From an uncultured Ellagibacter sp. (GTDB lineage Bacteria > Actinomycetota > Coriobacteriia > Coriobacteriales > Eggerthellaceae), in the NCBI RefSeq assembly GCF_934643285.1, contig NZ_CAKUBT010000010.1, positions 15,586-79,585 on the forward strand: DNA of 64,000 nucleotides, read 5' to 3'. Of this stretch, positions 50,801 through 57,328 are shown in pieces. The number at the start of each line of letters is the position of its first letter. Positions within the stretch are counted from its first letter, which is position 1. A model generated the notes under the pieces. The model had not been told where the DNA came from and made no database searches. It saw only the letters and a list, made by a program, of their open reading frames with translations. The translations under genes and the position numbers were made by a program.

Positions 50801-51159
50801 TCGCGTTCGTCGTGCTTTACAACCTGACGAACATCAACATCACCGAGCGCATCCGCGAGATCGCCACGCTGAAGGTGCTCGGCTTCACCCCGCGCGAAGT
50901 CGATGCCTACATCTACCGCGAGACGCTCCTGCTTGCCGTGATCGGTGCGCTCGTGGGTCTTTTGCTCGGCATCGTGATGGAAGGCTTTGTCGTGGTGACG
51001 GCAGAGGTAGATCAGGTCATGTTCGGTCGCGACATCCATGCGGCAAGCTTTATCATTGCGTTCCTATTAACCATGGTGTTCTCGGTGATCGTAACGCTTG
51101 CCATGCGCCCGAAGCTGCGCCGGATCGATATGGTCGAAAGCCTGAAATCGAACGAATAG
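47887..51159 (+). CDS. FtsX-like ABC transporter permease with long extracytoplasmic coiled coil
   Basis: The 1090-aa membrane protein has an N-terminal helix (about 15-35), a MacB-type extracytoplasmic domain to about 255, and then roughly 240 residues of alanine/aspartate/glutamine-rich heptads with repeated LASSQATIDS, SGRAQL and AQRADAEEQF motifs. A first FtsX core (three helices, about 545-690) follows. A second extracytoplasmic domain and a C-terminal FtsX core (NLTNINITERIREIATLKVLGFTPREVDAYIYRE) complete it. Such permeases do not move solute through a pore but transmit force to extracytoplasmic lipids, peptides or enzymes. The substrate is unknown; antimicrobial-peptide or lipid handling is possible. 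Confidence 0.9.
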   Translation: MAGAFRKEVMRSITHSLGRFLAIAIIAALGCGFYAGLRLTGPDMRLAGDTYYDATNLCDLRVVSTLGFTDDQIDEISQVEGVSGVMPAYESDVIAQIDGVQYTTRIHSLNVDKARASECDDGLNVESEDPNYINRPILVEGSWPDSNDECLLSADTVWSTEVNVGDKVLLAEGTSDLEDTFAVHEYTVSGFVRSSYYTCSTSVGSTSLGSGQLATFAYIPEGAFAEDFPYTEAFVTVAGAREAQWATDDYQSLVDATASRINGISDDLLASRLDGIRADAQAELDESRADFETERADALQKLDDAQVELDDAKTKLDDAAAKLASSQATIDSSARDLASGQAQVDSGRAELDAQRAAAEEQFAAAEAQLDAAQASYDAAMAQRAMLVEQLAQAQAAGAHDVVAQLEAAIAQIDAQTAGVPEQIAQGRAQLAEQRSQAQASMDAAEGELASSQATIDSGRAQLESGRRQLASGRSEYEDGLAQYEEGASELSAQRADAEEQFADAEAKLADAQADVDAIVDTEGEVYVLDLTKNIGAESFKSDAGRIDQIAQVFPFLFFLVAALVSLTTMTRMVEEERVLIGTFKALGYSKARITSKYLIYAIVASGVGAIIGIVALSKFLPWFIMGAYAIIYAVPCRPCPVDPAMTAAAAGLGVGITVIATWFAAASTLRERPAFLMLPRAPKAGKRILLERIRPVWHRLSFSWKVTSRNLFRYKRRFIMAIVGIAGCTALLLTGLGLQNAINDIIDKQYGELYHYNTIVRMDSDCTPDEKSQVEQRVREDASGDFTWLAAANKQAQSVSGDGADISQHRIDIIVPEHPDAFSDFITMRTREGHEELALSDDGVLVSEKLAMELSLEVGSTFSIFDEDAVGDATGDGREVTVAGIMENYVGHYVYFTPTLYEQVMGEEPVFTTLYANEVEDEGAREVLSDELLATDGVKTVTYNDETIDSYRTMLKSVDSVVVVLVIAAALLAFVVLYNLTNINITERIREIATLKVLGFTPREVDAYIYRETLLLAVIGALVGLLLGIVMEGFVVVTAEVDQVMFGRDIHAASFIIAFLLTMVFSVIVTLAMRPKLRRIDMVESLKSNE

Positions 51160-51303
51160 GCGCCTACTTGTACCTGCGAATTGCCGAAGATGAGGGGGTA
51201 ATCCGTCCCTTTCATACGTCTTGCAGGATGCGCATCGCGCAAGTTGCGCTACAATTTCTACAAATGAGTTGGAGTTTTCTCATTCGAAAGGGGAACTAGT
51301 TCA

Positions 51304-52647
51304 ATGAAGGTTACTCAGCGAAAGCTTGATGACGGCAAGCTGCGCCTCGAATGCGTCGCAACGCCCGTTGAGGTGAACGAGGTGCTGCAAAACGCCTACA
51401 TCCAGTTCGCTCAGCAGATGGGCCTGCGCCCGGAAAAGGACAAGACGGTCGCTCAGGTCGCCGAGGAGCAGATGGGCATCAAGAACCTCGATTCCATCGT
51501 GCAGGAGCAGGCAATCGAGGGCCTTGTCCCTTACGCTATCGACAAGAAGAACCTCACGCCTGCGTACCCGCCGAAGGCCGAGCACGATCGCGCTATCGCT
51601 CGCGACCGCGAGTTCGCGTTCACCGTCGTGGTGCTCCCGAAGCCCAACTACGAGCTCTCTTCCTATGAGCCGGTTTCCATCACGGTGCAGCCTTTCGAGG
51701 TGAGCGAAGACGAGGTTCAGCGCCACATGGATGAGACGGCCGAGCACTACGCCGAGTACGTCGCTGACGACCCGCATCCGGTTGCGAAGGGCGACAGCGT
51801 GAAGGTGAAGCTCGAGTGCTCCGAGGACGGCAAGCCGATGCCGGGCCTGACCACCGAGGGCCGCACCTACACCACGGGCGCCGGTTACATGCCCGACGGC
51901 TTCGACGAGAATATCATCGGCATGAACGTCGGTGAGACGAAGGACTTCACCTTCGAGGGCCCGAGCCTCGACGACGACGGCAATGAGTGCACCCAGAAGG
52001 TGGAATGCCGCGCCACCGTGCTCGAGATTCAGAAGAAGGTCATCCCCGCCATTACCGATGAGTGGGTGACGAAGTACATGCCGATGTACAAGTCGGCAGA
52101 CGACTTCCGCAACAGCATTCGCGAGAGCCTCGAGAAGCAGGGCCGTGAGCAGTACGACGACTACAACCGTCAGCTCGCTGCGAGCGAGCTCGCTCGTCGT
52201 TTCCAGGGCAGCATCGCCGACGAGGTCTACGAGGCAATGCGCGAGCAGCTGATGAACAACGTGCGCCAGACCGCTCAGCAGCAGGGTAAGACCCTCGACG
52301 CCTTCATCGAGGAGCAGGGCGGCCAGCAGCAGTTCGGCATGATGATGATGATGCAGATCCGCGAGCTGCTTGTGCAGGGATTCGCTCTTGACGCGCTGTT
52401 CCGCCACGAGCACCTCGTGCTGAACGATGACGACATCAACGCCGCCTGCCGCGCTATGAACCCGCAGGTGAACCCCAAGATGCTGCGTCAGCGCCTCGAG
52501 CAGACGGGCCGCGGCTTCATGCTGCGCGAGACCGCCGAGCGCTTGAAGGCGAACAACTGGCTGCTCGAGCATGCGAACATCAGGATCGCGGGCGAGCAGG
52601 CCGACGCCGACAAGGCCGAGGCTGACGCTGCGGACGCCGCCGAATAG
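51304..52647 (+). CDS. tig: Trigger factor
   Basis: The 447-aa ribosome-associated chaperone has an N-terminal domain, an FKBP-like prolyl isomerase domain at about residues 155-245 (VAKGDSVKVKLECSEDGKPM, GFDENIIGMNVGETKDFTF) and a long helical C-terminal arm domain ending in an acidic AAE-rich tail. Length matches the family. The ribosome-docking loop GFRxGKxP is not found in the N-terminal domain; the corresponding segment reads QQMGLRPEKDKTVAQ. AAAGGGGAACTAGTTCA precedes the ATG. A TACAAT box lies at 51250-51255. In many genomes clpP/clpX follow; here they do not. Confidence 0.9.
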   Translation: MKVTQRKLDDGKLRLECVATPVEVNEVLQNAYIQFAQQMGLRPEKDKTVAQVAEEQMGIKNLDSIVQEQAIEGLVPYAIDKKNLTPAYPPKAEHDRAIARDREFAFTVVVLPKPNYELSSYEPVSITVQPFEVSEDEVQRHMDETAEHYAEYVADDPHPVAKGDSVKVKLECSEDGKPMPGLTTEGRTYTTGAGYMPDGFDENIIGMNVGETKDFTFEGPSLDDDGNECTQKVECRATVLEIQKKVIPAITDEWVTKYMPMYKSADDFRNSIRESLEKQGREQYDDYNRQLAASELARRFQGSIADEVYEAMREQLMNNVRQTAQQQGKTLDAFIEEQGGQQQFGMMMMMQIRELLVQGFALDALFRHEHLVLNDDDINAACRAMNPQVNPKMLRQRLEQTGRGFMLRETAERLKANNWLLEHANIRIAGEQADADKAEADAADAAE

Positions 52648-52716
52648 CCGGATGGCCGTTTTTCCGAATCGCATGGAGGGATGAGGCTCCGCTTGGGGTC
52701 CGATTTCTGCCTTCTC

Positions 52717-52759
52717 AAGCGCCTCGTTGGACGTAAGGTTCAGCGGGGCGCTTTTCTTT
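52717..52759 (+). terminator. Intrinsic terminator of tig
   Basis: AAGCGCCTCG (52717-52726) pairs with CGGGGCGCTT (52744-52753) across a 17-base loop, followed by TTCTTTG. Confidence 0.78.
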
Positions 52760-52870
52760 GGCTCCAGTGTCCCAATCGCACGCGCGCGCTGAGGGTTGGC
52801 TTCTTGCGCACCGTATACTGAATCTGATGCGGTATACGCCGCGTGGATTTTCCGACGATGAGGAGGAGCC

Positions 52871-54109
52871 ATGAGACGACGTCTATTTGGAATCATGCTT
52901 GCCTGCTTGCTTGCGGTAGGGCTTGTTCCCGCGGCCGCGTTCGCGCTGGGGCAGGGAGGCGAGTCTGTGCCGGGTGATTCGGCGGGCGCTATCGAGGCGC
53001 AATCGTTCGCAACCGAACATTTCCCCAACTACGGTTTCAGCGATGTCGACCCAGGCGAGTGGTTTGCGAACGACAACATCTTGGGGTACGCCCTCCAGCA
53101 TGGGCTTATGCGTGGATATGATGAGTCGGGCATGTTCGGACCCTACGATCCGGTGACGCGTGGGCAAGTGGTCACGGTGCTGTGGCGCATCGCGGGCGCG
53201 CCCGAGGAATACGGCTACAGCTTCACCGACGTGCCGCCCGACGAGTTCTTCACGGTGCCGCTGAGCTGGGCGAGCAAGGCGGGAATCGTTCAGGGTTACG
53301 GCGACGGCACGTTCCGCCCGTACCAAAGCGTCACGCGCGAAGAGCTCTGCACGATGCTTGCGAACTTCGCCAGGATCCATGCGGGCATTTCCACGACGAC
53401 TCACGGCTACCTGTTCGCGCAGATGCCCGACAACTACGAGGTGAGCGAATGGGCGCGTAACGAGGTTGCGTGGTGTTTGAACAACCATATCATCACCGGC
53501 GTGGAGATGTATCAGGGTGGCTCGGTCGTGCGCCTGATCAAGCCGCAGGACACCGCTGATCGCTCCATGTTTGCGAAGATGGTCTCCGTGCTCGATCGTG
53601 ACGTGCTCAACGAGATGGCAGTTCCGCGCTTCGGGCTGGGCTCCTATATCGCTGGCGTGAACATCCCGACCGGCTGGTTCGCGCTTGACAGCGCCGACGG
53701 CTACTATCCCGGCTACATTGAGGTGTACCACGCGGGTGCGGACCCGGACGACGCGCCGCTTTACGCCGCGTATTTTGGATATCGCGGGTATATGAAGCTT
53801 GAGCCGGGTATGAGGGTAGGTATCTCCGGCGCCGTTGCCGTGCCTTATCACAGGAGCTCGCCTGCGAGTGAGATCCGGGGCTGGGGCATGTACGACGTCG
53901 ACTACGACCTTGCCGCAGGAACGTATGACATCATCCCGATGGCCGATTCGACCTCGGGTCCGGCGAAGTACGGAGTGGCGACTCTTCCGAGCGAGCTTCT
54001 CGCTCCCGAGAGCACGGCCGTGCGAACGTTCACCCAGAAGGTAACGGTTACCCTGAATTACGGCCAGCTGCTATATCTGGAGAACGCTCTGGTGGTCGCC
54101 AAACCTTAG
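52871..54109 (+). CDS. Secreted S-layer homology (SLH) domain protein
   Basis: The 412-aa product has a signal peptide (MRRRLFGIMLACLLAVGLVPAAAFA) and three SLH repeats. The first two are clear (FSDVDPGEWFANDNILGYALQHGLMRGYD...PYDPVTRGQVVTVLWR; YSFTDVPPDEFF...VQGYGDGTFRPYQSVTREELCTMLANF). The third, around 190-250, is degenerate and lacks the GYxDGTF-like turn. A C-terminal domain of about 150 residues, rich in Tyr/Gly and predicted all-beta, is unassigned. SLH domains anchor proteins to secondary cell-wall polymers. GAGGAGGAGCC precedes the ATG. Confidence 0.88.
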   Translation: MRRRLFGIMLACLLAVGLVPAAAFALGQGGESVPGDSAGAIEAQSFATEHFPNYGFSDVDPGEWFANDNILGYALQHGLMRGYDESGMFGPYDPVTRGQVVTVLWRIAGAPEEYGYSFTDVPPDEFFTVPLSWASKAGIVQGYGDGTFRPYQSVTREELCTMLANFARIHAGISTTTHGYLFAQMPDNYEVSEWARNEVAWCLNNHIITGVEMYQGGSVVRLIKPQDTADRSMFAKMVSVLDRDVLNEMAVPRFGLGSYIAGVNIPTGWFALDSADGYYPGYIEVYHAGADPDDAPLYAAYFGYRGYMKLEPGMRVGISGAVAVPYHRSSPASEIRGWGMYDVDYDLAAGTYDIIPMADSTSGPAKYGVATLPSELLAPESTAVRTFTQKVTVTLNYGQLLYLENALVVAKP

Positions 54110-54140
54110 GCGATGTAGCGAATGCAAGCGGGGCATGTCG

Positions 54141-54156
54141 TATAATACGAGGCATG
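54141..54156 (+). promoter_or_regulatory. -10 box implying a leaderless or near-leaderless lipid kinase mRNA
   Basis: A consensus TATAAT (54141-54146) ends seven bases before the ATG at 54154, so transcription should begin about at the start codon. A GAGG lies between, but it would fall upstream of the transcript. Confidence 0.6.
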
Positions 54157-55098
54157 TCACATTGCTTTCGAAAACTGCTCATCATCGCGAACCCCGTTGC
54201 GCAAAACGGTGAAGGCAAGGCGTGCGCTTATCGGGCGCGCGCCTTGCTTGCGTCTGCGTTAGGGGAAGACGCCTTCGCGCTTGAGTTCACCGAGCGCCCG
54301 GGGCAGGCGAGCGACATCGCCGCCCGTGCCGCATCGCGCGGATTCGACTGCGTTTGCGCGCTCGGCGGCGACGGCATCGCAAACGAGGTCGCCTGCGGGC
54401 TCATGGAGATTCCGGCAGGTGAGCGGCCTGCTTTCGCACTGCTGCCTGTCGGCTCGGGCAACGACTACGCGCGCACGCTCGGCATGTCGACCGACCTTCC
54501 CACGGCGGTCTTGCAGCTATGCGATGGCGAATTGCGCTCGCATGACGTGGGGAAATGCAACGATCGATGGTTCTTGGAGACGCTGTCGTTCGGCTTGGAC
54601 GCGGCAATTGCGCTCGATACCGTCGAGCGCCGCGCACGAACGGGGAAGACGGGAACGATGCTCTATTTGCAATCGGGCATCGATCAGCTGCTCCACCATA
54701 TGGACCTGCGCCGCTACACTGCCGCGCTCGACGGCGGCGAGCCTATTTGCGGCGAGTCGTATCTCTTCGCGGTCCAGATCGGGCAGACTTACGGCGGCGG
54801 CTTTCGTATCTGCCCCGACGCTGCGCCTGACGACGGTCTGTTCGATATCTGCATCGCGCATCCGCCGTTGACGCGGCTTTCCGGTACCTTCATCTTCCTT
54901 ATGGCGAAGGATGCTCATCATACACGCTTCAAGCAGATCGAGTTTCGCCGCGCGGCGTCGATTGACCTTCGCTTCGACGCGCCGCTTCCCGTGCAGATCG
55001 ACGGGGAGGCGCTCGTGGCAGACTCCTACCGCATCTCGATCGCCCCGCGCGCCCTGCGCGTTGTCGTTCCCCGCCAAGGCGAAAGCGCGCGCTCATGA
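54154..55098 (+). CDS. Diacylglycerol/lipid kinase family protein
   Basis: The 314-aa product has the DAGK catalytic fold: IIANPVAQNGEGKA at the N-terminus, the nucleotide loop GGDGIANEVACGL (Ile where GGDGT is usual), PVGSGNDYARTLG and a C-terminal PVQIDGEAL. Members phosphorylate diacylglycerol or related lipids at the inner membrane face, recycling lipid after teichoic-acid or lipoglycan synthesis. A consensus TATAAT ends seven bases before the ATG. The stop overlaps the next start. Confidence 0.9.
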   Translation: MSHCFRKLLIIANPVAQNGEGKACAYRARALLASALGEDAFALEFTERPGQASDIAARAASRGFDCVCALGGDGIANEVACGLMEIPAGERPAFALLPVGSGNDYARTLGMSTDLPTAVLQLCDGELRSHDVGKCNDRWFLETLSFGLDAAIALDTVERRARTGKTGTMLYLQSGIDQLLHHMDLRRYTAALDGGEPICGESYLFAVQIGQTYGGGFRICPDAAPDDGLFDICIAHPPLTRLSGTFIFLMAKDAHHTRFKQIEFRRAASIDLRFDAPLPVQIDGEALVADSYRISIAPRALRVVVPRQGESARS

Positions 55099-57320
55099 CG
55101 AAGCGCTCGGCGAATCGCAAGGACGTTGTGCGGGCAGGGGAGCGGCCTGGGGAACGGGCTCGCTCCGATAAGCGGGTGGCGGAGGATGCGCGCGCCTACC
55201 GCTGGCGCTTCCTCCCTGTGAACCGCGAGGACATGCGCGAGCGCGGCTGGGACGAGTGCGACTTCGTGTACGTGTCCGGCGATGCGTATGTGGACCACTC
55301 GTCGTTCGGTGCGGCCATCATCTGCCGTCTTCTCGAGGCGAACCACTACAAGGTAGGCATGATCGCCCAGCCCGATTGGCGCGATCCGGAAAGCGTCGCC
55401 GCGCTCGGGCGCCCGCGTCTGGGGTTCCTCGTGAGCTCGGGGAACATGGACTCTATGGTGAATCACTATACGGTCGCCAAGAAGCGCCGCCACTCGGATG
55501 CCTTCTCTCCTGGGGGCGAGGGTGGGCTGCGTCCCGACCACGCGGTTGTGGTGTACTCGAACCTGATCAGACGCGTGTTCAAGGACGTTCCCATCATCAT
55601 CGGAGGCATCGAGGCGAGTTTGCGACGCCTTGCCCACTACGATTACTGGTCGGACTCGCTGAAGCGGTCGATCCTGCTCGATTCGAACGCCGACCTTGTG
55701 TCCTATGGCATGGGGGAGCACTCCATTGTGGAAATCGCCGATGCCCTGAATTCGGGGCTTTCGGTCAGTGACCTTACTTTCATCGATGGCACGGTATTCC
55801 GCACGCGCTCGCTTGATCATGTCTACGACTACGAGCTGCTGCCCGCTTACGGCGCCATGCGCGCCAACCCGCGCGCCTACGCGGAAAGCTTCGCCGTACA
55901 ATACGCCAACAGCGACCATGTGACGGGAAAACGCCTGGTCGAGCCCTATGGCGAGCACGAGTTCGTCGTGCAGAACCCGCCCGCCGCCCCGCTTTCGACC
56001 GCCGAACTCGATGCGGTCTATCGCTTGCCGTTCGTCCGCGCCGCGCACCCCGACTACGATGCCGCGGGCGGGGTTCCCGCTATCAAGGAAGTGAAGTTCT
56101 CGCTCGCGAGCAACCGCGGGTGCTTCGGCGAGTGCGCCTTCTGCGCGCTCACGTTCCACCAGGGGCGCGTCGTGCAGGTGCGCAGCCGCGCCTCGCTCGT
56201 CGCGGAGGCTGAGGAGATGACGCACGATGCCGACTTCAAGGGTTATATCCACGACGTCGGCGGCCCGACGGCGAACTTCCGCGCGCCCGCCTGCCGCAAG
56301 CAGGTGGACCATGGCGCTTGCCGGGGGAGAAGATGTTTAGCGCCCGAACCATGTAGGAAACTCATCGCCGACCATTCCGACTACATCCGCCTCTTGCGCG
56401 AGCTGCGCGAGGTTCCCGGCGTGAAGAAGGTGTTCGTTCGCTCGGGCATCCGCTTCGACTACGTGATGCTCGATGAGAAGCATGGGCGGGAGTTCGTGCG
56501 CGAGCTGGCCGAGCACCACGTGAGCGGGCAGCTGCGCGTTGCTCCCGAGCACGTTTCCCACGGCGTCCTGTCGTGCATGGGCAAGCCCGACCACGCAATC
56601 TACGAGCGCTTCGTCTCGCTGTTCGAGGAGGAGAACGCCCGCGCGGGCAAGAAGCAGTTCATCGTTCCCTATCTTATGTCGTCGCACCCGGGTTCGACTA
56701 TGAAAGAGGCCGTTGAGCTGGCCGAATTCGTTCGCGATATGGGCTTTAACCCCGAGCAGGTGTCGGATTTCTACCCGACGCCCGGAAGCTTGGCCACGGT
56801 GATGTACTTCACGGGGCTCGACCCGCGCACCATGGAACCGATTTACGTGCCGAAAAACCCGCATGAGAAGGCGCTTCAGCGCGCGCTCATCCAATACCGC
56901 GACCCGAAGAATCGCGATTTGGTGCGCGAGGCGTTGCGCCGTGCTGGCCGGGAGGACCTCATCGGCTTCGACGCGAAATGCCTCGTGCGACCGGAGGGGG
57001 CGCACGGGGGCGCGCCGTCGAAGGGGAAGGGCACGCCGAAGGGGAAAGCGGCGCCAAAAGGGGATGCCCGCAGGAGCGGCTCTTCGGGTAGTGCGCCCAG
57101 TCGCAAGGGGAAGCAGTCTTGCTCGGACGGCGGCAAGGGTAAGCCGGCCCGGCAGAGTGGCGGTAAGGATGAAGCCCGACGCTCACCCGGCGGCAAGGGC
57201 GGGAATTCCCATCCAGGCGGCGGCAAAGGTAAGGTTCCCCATTCGCATATCGGCAGGGGCAAGCGCAAGGAATCCCCTAGTGAGGGACAACGCGGTCGAG
57301 GAATGAAGAGGAAAGGGTAG
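55095..57320 (+). CDS. YgiQ family radical SAM protein with basic C-terminal tail
   Basis: The 741-aa product has the YgiQ N-terminal domain (DFVYVSGDAYVDHSSFGAAIICRLLEANHYKVGMIAQPDW) and a radical SAM core with C343-C347-C350 (CFGECAFC). The family segment YIHDVGGPTANFRAPACRKQ and the C-terminal SHPGSTMKEAVELAEF with DFYPTPGSL are also present. Residues from about 637 to the end are a low-complexity K/G/S/R-rich tail without family similarity, with GGKGK-type repeats. YgiQ's reaction is unknown. The ATG overlaps the lipid kinase stop (ATGA). Confidence 0.92.
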   Translation: MTKRSANRKDVVRAGERPGERARSDKRVAEDARAYRWRFLPVNREDMRERGWDECDFVYVSGDAYVDHSSFGAAIICRLLEANHYKVGMIAQPDWRDPESVAALGRPRLGFLVSSGNMDSMVNHYTVAKKRRHSDAFSPGGEGGLRPDHAVVVYSNLIRRVFKDVPIIIGGIEASLRRLAHYDYWSDSLKRSILLDSNADLVSYGMGEHSIVEIADALNSGLSVSDLTFIDGTVFRTRSLDHVYDYELLPAYGAMRANPRAYAESFAVQYANSDHVTGKRLVEPYGEHEFVVQNPPAAPLSTAELDAVYRLPFVRAAHPDYDAAGGVPAIKEVKFSLASNRGCFGECAFCALTFHQGRVVQVRSRASLVAEAEEMTHDADFKGYIHDVGGPTANFRAPACRKQVDHGACRGRRCLAPEPCRKLIADHSDYIRLLRELREVPGVKKVFVRSGIRFDYVMLDEKHGREFVRELAEHHVSGQLRVAPEHVSHGVLSCMGKPDHAIYERFVSLFEEENARAGKKQFIVPYLMSSHPGSTMKEAVELAEFVRDMGFNPEQVSDFYPTPGSLATVMYFTGLDPRTMEPIYVPKNPHEKALQRALIQYRDPKNRDLVREALRRAGREDLIGFDAKCLVRPEGAHGGAPSKGKGTPKGKAAPKGDARRSGSSGSAPSRKGKQSCSDGGKGKPARQSGGKDEARRSPGGKGGNSHPGGGKGKVPHSHIGRGKRKESPSEGQRGRGMKRKG

Positions 57321-57328
57321 GTTCGCGT

